Origin: Glycomyces fuscus | Lineage (GTDB): Bacteria; Actinomycetota; Actinomycetes; Streptosporangiales; Streptosporangiaceae | Assembly (NCBI GenBank): GCA_002529455.1 | Contig: NYMS01000063.1 | Location: 186,001-250,000 of the forward strand | Direction of reading: 5' to 3' | DNA length: 64,000 nucleotides | Part shown: positions 41,771 through 49,938 of the stretch, piece by piece | Layout of the letters: the number at the start of each line of letters is the position of its first letter | How positions within the stretch are numbered: the stretch's first letter is position 1 | Position numbers and translations under genes: made by a program | Notes under the pieces: generated by a model | What the model was told of the DNA's origin: nothing | Database searches by the model: none | Seen by the model: the letters and a program-made list of their open reading frames with translations, nothing else

Positions 41771-43669
41771 CTACCCCTCGCGCAGGATCCTCACCAGGCG
41801 GGTCGTCCGCTCCTTGGCCGCGTTCTCCCGCACACCGGTCTCCAACCCGCCGCCGGTCGCGTCCACCAGCGACACGTGCCGCGTCGCGCGGGTCAGCGCC
41901 GTGTACACCTGCGGCCGCGACACCGGCACCTCCGGCGGGAACACCGCCACCACGGCGGGCCACCGGCCCCCGTGCGCGGCGGCCACCGCCACCGCCCAGC
42001 CCGGGCGCAGCGCCGACGGATCGGTGACCTTCACCCGACCGCCGCCGACCAGCTCCACCACGGCACCGCCGTCCACCTCGCGCAGGTGGCCCGTGTCGCC
42101 GGGCCCGTAGCCGGGACCGTCCGCCGTGATCAGCACCCGGTCGCCCACGTCGAAGCCGCCGTGCGCGCCCGGGCCCGGGTTCAGCCTCTCCTTGCACGCG
42201 GCGTTGACCGCCCGCGCACCGGCCGGGCCCTCCTCCCGCGCCGTCACCACCTGCACGTGCTCGGCACCGATCCCCAACGCGCGCGGGATCGAGTCCGTCA
42301 CCAGCTGCACCACCCGGTGCACCGCCTCCTCGGCCGAGGCCGCCGGAACCCGCACCACCTCGCGCCCGGGCGCCTCCACCTCGGGGACCGCGCCCTCGGC
42401 CACGGCCGCCGCCAGCCGCGCGATCGGCCCCGGCGCCTCGTCGTCGGCCACCTCGGCCGCGTGCGCGGTCCGCGACGCGACCACGTCCAGCACCACCTGT
42501 CCCGGCGTCGCCGACGGCGCCTGCCCCGGGTCGGCCAGCAGCACGAGGTGGGCACCGTCCCCGCAGACCGACACCAGCTCGGCGGCACGGGCCGCGCCCA
42601 CCGACATCGCCTCGCACAGCACCACCAGCCCGGCCCCCACCGGCGCCTGCGCCAGCAGCTCGGGCAGCGACACCGCCCGTACGGGGGCCGCCCCGGTCTC
42701 CTCGGACCCCTGAGCTGCCCCGGCCTCCTGGGCTTCCTCGGCCTCCTGGGCTTCCTCGGCCTCCTCGGTCCCCTGCGCCTCTTGGTCCCCCTCGGCTTCC
42801 TGTGCCTCTCCGGCCTCCCCGGAGGCCCGCGCTTCCCGGGAACCCCCGGACACCGCCCGCTCCCCGCGGACCCGCGCCAGTTCGGCGTTGACCGCCGCAG
42901 CGGCCTGCGCGGTCGGCGCCGCCACCGCGATCCCCACCTGGCTGTCGGTGGCGATCGCGTCCATGCACACCAGCGCCCGCGCGACCTCCGCGGCGTCGCC
43001 GGGGCCGTGCCGCAGCACCGTCACCGGGCGCAGGGCCACCGTCACCAGGGCGTCGCGCGTGCGGTCCGAGACGGTGAACCCGCCCCGCTCCGCGGCCGCG
43101 TCCACCGTCTCGCCCGCGGTCGCCGAGTCCATGATCGGGTCGTTGCCGCCGATCAGCCGCAGCAGCTGGTCGCCCAGCCGCTGCTCGGCGTGCCCGACCT
43201 CGGGCAGGGAGTAGAACAGCTCGGGGTCGGGCAGGTCCGGCACCCCGCCCTCGGTGAAGTCGAAGTCGTCGTCGTCCTCGTCGGTGCTCTCCAGCACCAC
43301 CGCGCTCCCGTCGGCCACGGCCGCCTCCAGCGCGGCGGCCGGGTCGGCCACCCCGAGCTTGCCGACCACCGCGGCCAGCTTCTTCTCCTCCACCACGGTG
43401 TGCCCGCGCGCGGCGGACATCCGCAGCACGTGCTCGGTGAGCGCCGCCAGCCGCCGGGGGTCGTCGGGCCGGGCGCCCCCGCCCAGGTGCCTGCGGGCAC
43501 AGAAGTCGGCCTGCTCCACGGTCACCTGCGGCAGGCGCAGCAGCAGCCAGGGGTTCGCGTCCAGCGCGGCGGCGGCCCCCGGCCCCAGCACTCCCAGCAG
43601 CCGGGGCGCCAGGGCGCCCGGCGCACCCATCCGGTCAAGGACGGCACTGACCTGTTCTGCCTCGGACAC
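41771..43669 (-). CDS. RecD2-like helicase homologue with degenerate ATPase motifs
   Basis: 632 residues from GTG 43669. The architecture follows RecD2. The HHH-type N-terminus (about 10-110) contains LDANPWLLLRLPQVTVEQADFCARR and ARGHTVVEEKKLA. A RecA-like domain follows (VTVLRHGPGDAAEVARAL, then VAAPTAQAAAAVN), and the C-terminus has a GDRVLITADGPGYGPGDTGHL element and YTALTRATRHVSLVD. The Walker A position (about 217-229) reads HGPGDAAEV with no GKT/S, and the Walker B site reads VVLCEAMSVG without DE. An EA-rich tract (about 275-330) interrupts the core. It probably binds DNA or partners without ATP-driven unwinding (inference). Single gene. Confidence 0.75.
   Translation of the reverse strand: MSEAEQVSAVLDRMGAPGALAPRLLGVLGPGAAAALDANPWLLLRLPQVTVEQADFCARRHLGGGARPDDPRRLAALTEHVLRMSAARGHTVVEEKKLAAVVGKLGVADPAAALEAAVADGSAVVLESTDEDDDDFDFTEGGVPDLPDPELFYSLPEVGHAEQRLGDQLLRLIGGNDPIMDSATAGETVDAAAERGGFTVSDRTRDALVTVALRPVTVLRHGPGDAAEVARALVCMDAIATDSQVGIAVAAPTAQAAAAVNAELARVRGERAVSGGSREARASGEAGEAQEAEGDQEAQGTEEAEEAQEAEEAQEAGAAQGSEETGAAPVRAVSLPELLAQAPVGAGLVVLCEAMSVGAARAAELVSVCGDGAHLVLLADPGQAPSATPGQVVLDVVASRTAHAAEVADDEAPGPIARLAAAVAEGAVPEVEAPGREVVRVPAASAEEAVHRVVQLVTDSIPRALGIGAEHVQVVTAREEGPAGARAVNAACKERLNPGPGAHGGFDVGDRVLITADGPGYGPGDTGHLREVDGGAVVELVGGGRVKVTDPSALRPGWAVAVAAAHGGRWPAVVAVFPPEVPVSRPQVYTALTRATRHVSLVDATGGGLETGVRENAAKERTTRLVRILREG
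42721..42774 (-). repeat. 18-bp repeat coding an EAQEAE tract
   Basis: Unit cggcctcctgggcttcct repeats at 42721 and 42739, with a diverged third copy at 42757. It encodes alternating Glu-Ala/Gln-Glu residues in the linker of the RecD2-like protein and is likely length-variable. Confidence 0.7.
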
Positions 43670-43734
43670 CTCGGGCGGTTCCCCTCGTCATACGGTTCAC
43701 GGACTTCTGGGAGCCTACCGACTGGGGACGACGC

Positions 43735-44424
43735 TCAGTTCCCGCTCCCGCGGTCCGTCCGCCTCCGGCCTCCCCGGTTCCCCGCGCTCCCCGCGTCCGC
43801 CGGGCGCGCTTCCCGGCCCGCGGAGCCCTCCGAACCCCGCGAACGCCCCCGCCCGCCCGGCCGCTCCCGTTCTCCCGGTCCGTCGGCCGGGTCCCCGCCG
43901 CCGACGACCTGCCGCACGGCCGCGCACGGGTCGGTCGTGGGGGAGGACTCCTGGATGGCGACGGCCGCGCGCTGGGCGATCCCGCGGAACAGCTCCCGCG
44001 TGGGAGCGTCCAGACCCTCCAGGACCTGTTCCTCCACGTCCCGCACCCGCTCGCGGACGGCGGCCAGGACCTCGCGGCCGTGCCCGGTGGCGCACACCCG
44101 CCGCACCCGCCGGTCGCCGGGATCGACCCGGCGCCGCACCAGGTCGGCCCCCTCCAGGTCGTCGAGGAGGTAGGTCATCACACTGCGGTCGATCAGCAGC
44201 CTCTCGGCCAGGGACGCCTGCGTGGGGGGCTCGTCGAGCGCGACCGCGGTGAGCACGTGGTAGCCGCGGCTGCCGTGGGGGACGTCGGCCAGGACCGCCT
44301 CCACCCGCTCGTGCCACCGGCGCAGGACCACGGCCAGCGACCACCCCAGGTTCGTGTCCGGTCCCGGGCCGGGGCCCGCGACCGCGTCCGGGGACCGGCC
44401 GGGTTCCGGAGTGGGAAGTGCCAT
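43735..44424 (-). CDS. MarR-family transcriptional regulator
   Basis: 229 residues; ATG 44424. TAGCCT ends 6 nt upstream, so it is probably leaderless. Winged HTH: RGYHVLTAVALDEPPTQASLAERLLIDRSVMTYLLDDLEGADLVRRRVDPGDRRVRRVCATGHGREVL, the MarR pattern including the D-x-R-R wing. The C-terminal 65 residues (from about 165) are Gly/Arg/Asp-rich and disordered, longer than usual. It is divergent from the LLM/FAD fusion with a dyad in the gap, so it probably controls that gene in response to a phenolic or other small ligand (inference). Confidence 0.9.
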   Translation of the reverse strand: MALPTPEPGRSPDAVAGPGPGPDTNLGWSLAVVLRRWHERVEAVLADVPHGSRGYHVLTAVALDEPPTQASLAERLLIDRSVMTYLLDDLEGADLVRRRVDPGDRRVRRVCATGHGREVLAAVRERVRDVEEQVLEGLDAPTRELFRGIAQRAAVAIQESSPTTDPCAAVRQVVGGGDPADGPGERERPGGRGRSRGSEGSAGREARPADAGSAGNRGGRRRTDRGSGN

Positions 44425-44462
44425 GCCCCGAGGCTACCAGGAATAGGTGGCACGCAAGATAA

Positions 44463-44492
44463 GTTGTTGCCAACATCGTTGGTTCAACAAAC
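44463..44492. promoter_or_regulatory. MarR-type dyad in the divergent promoter
   Basis: GTTGTTGCCAAC (44463-44474) faces GTTGGTTCAACAAAC (44478-44492), an imperfect inverted repeat in which the right arm has two extra bases. A second palindrome CAAACTAGTTTTG follows at 44488-44500. The site is AT-rich compared with its surroundings and lies between the MarR gene and the fusion gene, where a MarR dimer would be expected. Confidence 0.5.
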
Positions 44493-44523
44493 TAGTTTTG
44501 ACGTCCCCCCGAGGAGAGCACCC

Positions 44524-46800
44524 ATGCCCGACTACGGACACCCCCTGCGGTTCGGCACCTTCGTCACACCCACCGCACAGGACCCCGACCGGGCCGTCGC
44601 GCTCGCCGAACTCACCGAGGCGGCCGGACTGGACCTGGCCACCTACCAGGACCACCCCTACAACCCCGGCTTCCTCGACACCTGGACCCTGCTCAGCTGG
44701 GTCGCCGCGCGCACCACGCGCCTGCGGGTGTCGGCCAACGTCCTCAACCTGCCCCTGCGCCCGCCCGCGGTGCTCGCCCGCTCCGCCGCCAGCCTCGACC
44801 TGCTCTCCCACGGCCGCCTCGAACTCGCCCTGGGCGCCGGGGCCTTCTGGGACGGCATCGAGGCCATGGGGGGCAGACGCCTCACCCCGCGCCAGGCCGT
44901 CGACGCGCTCAGCGAGGGCATCGACGTCATCCGCGCCGTCTGGGACACCGACGCCCGCGGCGGCGTCCGCGTCGACGGGGAGCACCACCGCGTGCGCGGC
45001 ATGAAGCGCGGCCCCGCGCCCGCCCACGAGATCGGCATCAGCCTGGGCGCCTACAAGCCCCGCATGCTGCGCCTGGTCGGCGCCAAGGCGGACGGCTGGC
45101 TGCCCAGCCTCGGCTACCTCAAGCCCGAGGACATGGCCGGGTCCCACCGGACCATCGACGAGGCCGCGCTGGCCGCCGGGCGCGACCCCCGCCAGATCCG
45201 CCGCATGCTCAACCTCGGCCAGAACGCCTTCCTGCCCACCGGCAAGGACTTCCTCCAGGGCCCGCCCGAACAGTGGGTCGACGACCTGCTGCCCCTGGTC
45301 CTCGAACACGGCTACTCCACGTTCGTCGTGGGCACCGACGACCCGCGCACCATCCAGACCTTCGGTGCCGAGGTCGCCCCCGCCCTGCGGGAGGCCGTCG
45401 ACCGCGAACGCGCCGACGCGGGCACCGCCACCGGCCCGGCCCGGCCCGTCGCCTCCCTGGCCGCGCGCCGTTCCGGCATCGACTACGACACCGTCCCCGA
45501 GTCCCTGCGCGAGCACGCCGTCGAACCCGGCGACCGCGCCTACGCCCGCGTCCGCCACGGCTACATGCAGCACGGCTCACCGGGTCTGGTCCTGCGCCCC
45601 GGCAGCGCCGAGGAGGTCGCCGAGGCCCTCGCCCACGCCCGCGCCCAGGACGCCGGCCTGCACGTGCGCAGCGGCGGCCACGGCATCAGCGGGCGCTCCA
45701 CCGGCGACGGCGGCGTGGTCGTCGACCTCGCGCGGATGAACGGCGTCGAGGTGCTGGACGCGGGCTCCGGCCTGGTCCGGCTCGGCGCCGGGGCCCGCTG
45801 GGGCGAGGTCGCCGACACCCTCGCCGCCCACGGCCTGGCCCTCAGCTCGGGCGACCACGGGGGAGTGGGCGTCGGAGGTCTGGCCACCACCGGCGGCGTG
45901 GGCTACATGGCCCGCGCCCACGGCCTGACCATCGACAACGTCACCGCCGTCGAGGTCGTCACCGCGGACGGGGAGCTCGTGCGCGCCGACGCCCGCCACC
46001 ACCCCGACCTGTTCTGGGCCATGCGCGGCGCGGGCGCCAACTTCGGCGTGCTCACCGCCGTCGAGGCCACGGCCGCCCCCGTGCGCGAGGTCGTCCTCGG
46101 CCAGTTCGTCTACGACGCGACCGACACCGCCACCTTCCTCCGGGCCTGGGGCGAGACCGCCGAGGCCGCGCCGCGCGAGGTCACCGCCTTCCTCACCACG
46201 GGCCCCGCCCGCGGGGGACGCGGTCCCGCGGCCCAGGCCATGGTGGTCTACGCCGGGGACGACACCGACCTGGCCGTGCGGGCGCTGGAGCCCTTCCTGT
46301 CCGTGGGCCCCGTCCTGGACCAGCGCGCCCAGCTCGCGCCCTACCCCGCGATCCTCGTCCGCCCGGACGGGCCGCACCAGGGACACGGGCTGCCCGAGTC
46401 GCGCTCGGGCCTGCTGCGCCACATCACCCCGGACGCGGCCGAGGGCCTGGCAGAGCTGCTCGCCTCGGGCGACGTCATGTTCATGCAGCTCAGGCAGGTC
46501 GGCGGCGCGGTCAACGACGTCGCGGCCGACGCCACCGCCTACGCCCACCGGTCGCAGAACTTCTCCCTGGCGGCGATGACGGCGACCCGGAGCTCCGCGC
46601 GCATGGACGAGCGGTGGACGGACCTGGACAGGCACCTGGAGGGCATGTACCTGAGCTTCGACACCCGCACCGGCCCCGAGGTGCTGGCGCGGGCCTTCCC
46701 CGAGCCCACCCTCGACAGGCTGCGGGCCCTCAAGGCCGTCTACGACCCGCACAACGTGTTCGACAAGAACTTCCCGATCCCGCCCGCGGCCCGGGCCTGA
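44524..46800 (+). CDS. LLM-class flavin oxidoreductase fused to a FAD-linked (BBE) oxidase
   Basis: 758 residues from ATG 44524 (GAGGAGAG 5 nt upstream). Residues about 1-305 are a luciferase-like TIM barrel: LRFGTFVTPTAQDP, LATYQDHPYNPGFLDTWTLLSWVAART and LELALGAGAFWDGIEAMGG, typical of F420- or FMN-dependent members. After a short linker, residues about 340-755 are a PCMH-type FAD oxidase: HVRSGGHGISGRS with H386 as the probable flavin-attachment His, GARWGEVADTLAAHGLALSSGDHGGVGVGGLATTGGVGYMAR, and the BBE end YDPHNVFDKNFPIPP. No Cys for bicovalent attachment is seen. The two flavoenzymes probably act in sequence on one small molecule. It is MarR-controlled by context. Confidence 0.88.
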   Translation: MPDYGHPLRFGTFVTPTAQDPDRAVALAELTEAAGLDLATYQDHPYNPGFLDTWTLLSWVAARTTRLRVSANVLNLPLRPPAVLARSAASLDLLSHGRLELALGAGAFWDGIEAMGGRRLTPRQAVDALSEGIDVIRAVWDTDARGGVRVDGEHHRVRGMKRGPAPAHEIGISLGAYKPRMLRLVGAKADGWLPSLGYLKPEDMAGSHRTIDEAALAAGRDPRQIRRMLNLGQNAFLPTGKDFLQGPPEQWVDDLLPLVLEHGYSTFVVGTDDPRTIQTFGAEVAPALREAVDRERADAGTATGPARPVASLAARRSGIDYDTVPESLREHAVEPGDRAYARVRHGYMQHGSPGLVLRPGSAEEVAEALAHARAQDAGLHVRSGGHGISGRSTGDGGVVVDLARMNGVEVLDAGSGLVRLGAGARWGEVADTLAAHGLALSSGDHGGVGVGGLATTGGVGYMARAHGLTIDNVTAVEVVTADGELVRADARHHPDLFWAMRGAGANFGVLTAVEATAAPVREVVLGQFVYDATDTATFLRAWGETAEAAPREVTAFLTTGPARGGRGPAAQAMVVYAGDDTDLAVRALEPFLSVGPVLDQRAQLAPYPAILVRPDGPHQGHGLPESRSGLLRHITPDAAEGLAELLASGDVMFMQLRQVGGAVNDVAADATAYAHRSQNFSLAAMTATRSSARMDERWTDLDRHLEGMYLSFDTRTGPEVLARAFPEPTLDRLRALKAVYDPHNVFDKNFPIPPAARA

Positions 46801-46995
46801 GCGGGGCCGGCCGGAACCGGGTGGCGGCGTGGGCCGCACCCGCGCGGGCGGTGCGGACCCGGCCGGTGGCCGGGCGCCCCTCGCGTCCGCGCGACCGGGG
46901 GAGGGCGGGCGGCCCGGGGCCGCCGCGGTCGGCCGGCCCCGCGTCCGCTGGGCCCGGAGGGAGGAGGGGCCGGGGGAGCGCCGGAGGGGGAGGGG

Positions 46996-47949
46996 TCAGC
47001 GCTCGGGGCGCGCCGTGGCGTCGTCGAGCGCGTCGCGGATCTTGGGCGGCAGCTCCACGCCCTCCACACCCAGGATCTCCTCCAGCTGGGCGAGGGTGCG
47101 CGGTCCGACCACCGAAGCGGCCACCCCCTCCTGGTCGCGCGCCCAGCTCAGCGCCACCGCCAGCGGCGACACGCCCAGCCCCTCGGCCGCCGTGCACACC
47201 GACTCCACCACCCGGCGGCTGCGGTCGTCCAGGTAGGGCTCCACGTACGGCGCCATGTGCGAGAACGCCGCCCGCGAGTCCGGAGGCGTCCCGTTGCGGT
47301 ACTTGGCGGTGAGCACACCGCGACCCAGCGGCGACCACGCGATCAGGTGTGCCCCGGCCGCCGCCGCGGCGGGCCGCAGCCCGTGGTCGGCGCTCCGGTT
47401 GAGCAGCGAGTACTCCGTCCCCACGCTCACCAGCGGCACGCGCCCGGGCCGGGCGCGCTGCCAGGTGGCCAGGGTCGCGAACTGCCAGGACTCCAGGTTC
47501 CCCGTGCCCACGTAGCGGGCCTTGCCCGCCGCCACGGCCGTCTCCATCGCGGCCAGGGACTCCTCGGGCGGGGTGGACGGGTCGAACACGTGCAGCTGCC
47601 ACAGGTCCACGTACTCGGTCTGCAGACGTCGCAGCGAGGCGTCCAGGGAGGCCAGCAGGTGCCGCCGGGAGGCGTCCACCGGCCGGTAGCCGTCGGGGGT
47701 GTGGCCGGTCTTGGTGGCCACCACCACGTCCTCGCGGCGCACCGAGGCCCGCAGCAGGCGCCCCAGGATCCTCTCGCTCTGGCCGCCCGTGTAGATGTCC
47801 GCGGTGTCCACGAACGTGCCGCCCGCGTCGACGAACGCGGTGAGCTGCTGCCCGGCCTCCTCCTCGGAGGTGTCCTTGCCCCAGGTCATCGTGCCGAGAG
47901 CGGTGCGTGACACCCAGAGCCCTGATCTGCCCACCTGTCGCTGTTCCAT
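46996..47949 (-). CDS. Aldo/keto reductase
   Basis: 317 residues from ATG 47949; TACTCT ends 7 nt upstream, suggesting a leaderless start. AKR fold: VGRSGLWVSRTALGTMTWG, FVDTADIYTGGQSERILGRLL (Asp and Tyr of the tetrad), VVVATKTGHTPDG (Lys), LASLDASLRRLQTEYVDLWQLHVFDPSTPPEESLAAM (His), LIAWSPLGRGVLTAKY and ASVVGPRTLAQLEEIL. It reduces carbonyls with NADPH. It is convergent with the LLM/FAD gene and divergent from the phosphatase gene. Physiological substrate unknown. Confidence 0.92.
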   Translation of the reverse strand: MEQRQVGRSGLWVSRTALGTMTWGKDTSEEEAGQQLTAFVDAGGTFVDTADIYTGGQSERILGRLLRASVRREDVVVATKTGHTPDGYRPVDASRRHLLASLDASLRRLQTEYVDLWQLHVFDPSTPPEESLAAMETAVAAGKARYVGTGNLESWQFATLATWQRARPGRVPLVSVGTEYSLLNRSADHGLRPAAAAAGAHLIAWSPLGRGVLTAKYRNGTPPDSRAAFSHMAPYVEPYLDDRSRRVVESVCTAAEGLGVSPLAVALSWARDQEGVAASVVGPRTLAQLEEILGVEGVELPPKIRDALDDATARPER

Positions 47950-48144
47950 GCGGCGGAGAGTACCGCGTCCGTCCGACGCCGTCCCCGGACACACCCGCGA
48001 CGCACACCCCGGCGCGGCTCCGACCAGCGCGTTCCCCGCGCTCACGGCCCCCTTTCGCGGCCGGTGCCGGGCGGCCCGAACCTGGTGGCCCGGATCCGTC
48101 CCGGCTGTTGCCGGGCGCCGCCGTCCCCGTGCCGGTGCGCCTCG

Positions 48145-48170
48145 GGCGCCCGCCCCGCTGGGCGGGCGCC
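48145..48170. other. Strong isolated hairpin upstream of the phosphatase gene
   Basis: GGCGCCCGCCC (48145-48155) and its perfect complement (48160-48170) around loop cgct, in the 300-bp divergent gap between the aldo/keto reductase and the phosphatase. It is not where a terminator is needed. The rest of the gap holds only promoter-like elements. Confidence 0.45.
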
Positions 48171-48249
48171 GGGGGCCGCCCGACCGGGTGCCGGTCCGCG
48201 GCGGCCGGGGTCCTGTCCCACCGTCCGCCACGGGCCTACGCTGGTGCCC

Positions 48250-49035
48250 ATGGCGACACCCGCAGCACCTCAGGACACTCCGCCCCCGCCCGAAGCGGTC
48301 ACCCTCCTCCTCATCCGGCACGGGATGACCGACGCCACCGGACCCCGCCTGGCGGGGCGCGCCGAGGGCGTCCACCTCAACGACACCGGCCGCGCCCAGG
48401 CCGCGCACCTGGCCGGCCGGCTGACCGGGCTCCGTCCGGCCGCCCTCGTCTCCAGCCCGCTCGAACGCTGCCAGGAGACCGCCGAGGCCGTCGCCGCGCA
48501 GCTCGGCGTCCCCGTCATCACCGACGAGCGCTTCGTCGAGTGCGACTACGGCTCCTGGACCGGCCGCGGCCTCGGCGAACTGGCCGACGAGCCCCTGTGG
48601 CGCGTGGTGCAGGACCACCCCAGCGCCGCGCGCTTCCCCGGCGGGGAGGCCCTCGCCGCGTCCTCGGCCCGCGCCGTCGCGGCCGTCCGCGACTGGAACG
48701 ACCGCCTGCTCCTGGCATCGCACGCGGCCCCCGCCGCCGACGCCCCGTCCGCGCCCCAGGACCCGCCCGTGTACGTGGTGTGCAGCCACGGAGACATCAT
48801 CAAGTCCATCGTCGCCGACGCCCTCGGCATGCACCTGGACCTCTTCCAGCGCCTGCGCGTGGACCCCTGCTCGGTCACCTCCATCACCTACACGCGCACC
48901 CGACCCTTCCTCAACAAGCTCAACGACACGGGGGAGAGCCTGTCCGCCAGCCTGCCGACCCCCGCCGAGGCCAGCGGCGACGCGGCCGTCGGAGGCGGCG
49001 CAGGGTCGCAGGAGACCCCCGCCGACGCCCCCTGA
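48250..49035 (+). CDS. Histidine phosphatase (MSMEG_4193/TIGR03848-like)
   Basis: 261 residues from ATG 48250; TACGCT ends 7 nt before the start (leaderless). Phosphoglycerate-mutase-type fold: LLLIRHGMTD (catalytic RHG, about 22-24), LAGRAEGVHLNDTGRAQAAHLAGRL, VSSPLERCQETAEAV, FVECDYGSWTGRGLGEL and VYVVCSHGDIIKSIVADALG (second catalytic His). The C-terminal 45 residues are low complexity. With the next two genes it forms the actinobacterial trio (TIGR03848, DUF3090, TIGR03843) seen near mycothiol-ligase genes in other genomes. Substrate not established. Confidence 0.88.
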   Translation: MATPAAPQDTPPPPEAVTLLLIRHGMTDATGPRLAGRAEGVHLNDTGRAQAAHLAGRLTGLRPAALVSSPLERCQETAEAVAAQLGVPVITDERFVECDYGSWTGRGLGELADEPLWRVVQDHPSAARFPGGEALAASSARAVAAVRDWNDRLLLASHAAPAADAPSAPQDPPVYVVCSHGDIIKSIVADALGMHLDLFQRLRVDPCSVTSITYTRTRPFLNKLNDTGESLSASLPTPAEASGDAAVGGGAGSQETPADAP

Positions 49036-49040
49036 CGGGC

Positions 49041-49074
49041 CCGCCCCGCCCCGCCGCACGGCGGGACGGGGCGG
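49041..49074 (+). terminator. Hairpin after the phosphatase gene
   Basis: 16-bp arms (49041-49056 with 49059-49074) with one mismatch and a 2-nt centre. It directly follows the stop. The next gene (49299) has its own promoter-like TAAGGT, so the trio is not one simple transcript. Confidence 0.55.
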
Positions 49075-49161
49075 ACGGCCTCCCGTTCACCGGGTCGCCG
49101 GGCCACGGCTCCGTCCCCCCGGGGGGGCGGAGGTCCGCCCCGTGGGGACCAACCAACCACC

Positions 49162-49175
49162 TCAACATTTGTTGA
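49162..49175. promoter_or_regulatory. Dyad TCAACATTTGTTGA
   Basis: Perfect 6-bp arms with a 2-bp centre, in an AT-rich patch 125 bp before the DUF3090 gene. It shares TCAACA/TTGTTG with the MarR-region dyad at 44463-44492 and may be bound by the same protein. Confidence 0.3.
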
Positions 49176-49298
49176 ATCCAAGGCGCTGTGGCGCCCCCCA
49201 CACCCGTCCGGAGCCCGCAGGCCCGACCCCCACCACGGCTCACCAGCGCCTCCGACGGGTTTGGCACCGGGACACCCGCATCCCGTAAGGTTCTTGGC

Positions 49299-49880
49299 AT
49301 GCCCGTCTTTCAGTTCAATCCGCCGGAGCGGTTCGTCGCGGGGACCGTGGGCCAGCCGGGAGACCGCACCTTCTTCCTCCAAGCCGTGGGCGAGGGGCGC
49401 ATCACCAGCGTGGTGTTGGAGAAGGCACAGGTCGAGGCGCTCGCCACCCGCATCGAGGAACTACTGGAAGAGGTGCACCGGCGCTTCGGCTCCCCGCCGG
49501 AGGACACCGCCCAGCCCGAGGACGACGCTCCCCTGGAGCAGCCCATCGAGCAGGACTTCCGTGTCGGCACCCTGGCCCTGGCCTGGGACGCCGAGGCGGC
49601 CCGCGTCATCATCGAGGCCCAGGAGATCGACGAGACCGCGGGCGAGGACCTGATCGAGGACGACGAGGAGGAGCTGGAGGTCTTCGCGGAGGAGGCCCCC
49701 GCCCACCGCGACGTCCTGCGTGTCTACCTCACCCCCGGCGCCGCCCGCGCCTTCGCCGGACGCGCGCTGAAGGTGGTCGCCGCCGGACGCCCGGACTGCC
49801 CGCTGTGCGGGCGCCCGCTCGACCCCAACGGCCACATCTGCGTACGCCAGAACGGCTACCGGCCGGACAGCCTCGTCTGA
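49299..49880 (+). CDS. DUF3090 family protein
   Basis: 193 residues from ATG 49299; TAAGGT ends 7 nt before it (leaderless). Family landmarks: FNPPERFVAGTVGQPGDRTFFLQAVGEGRITSVVLEKAQVEALATRIEELLEEV, FRVGTLALAWDAEAARVIIEAQEI, an acidic stretch, and VYLTPGAARAFAGRALKVVAAGRPDCPLCGRPLDPNGHICVRQNGY. The final Cys-x2-Cys with a later Cys (near 166-179) looks like a small zinc site. Function is not known; it always travels with the neighbouring TIGR03843 gene in actinobacteria. 58 bp separate the two. Confidence 0.9.
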   Translation: MPVFQFNPPERFVAGTVGQPGDRTFFLQAVGEGRITSVVLEKAQVEALATRIEELLEEVHRRFGSPPEDTAQPEDDAPLEQPIEQDFRVGTLALAWDAEAARVIIEAQEIDETAGEDLIEDDEEELEVFAEEAPAHRDVLRVYLTPGAARAFAGRALKVVAAGRPDCPLCGRPLDPNGHICVRQNGYRPDSLV

Positions 49881-49938
49881 GGACGCGGATGAGCACACCA
49901 CCGGCGGGCCGACGGGCGCGCAGACCCGGGGGCCCGCG

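Noticed and set aside
48145-48170. Strong hairpin as a transcription terminator
   Set aside because: It lies between two divergent genes where no transcript should end; kept only as an unexplained hairpin.
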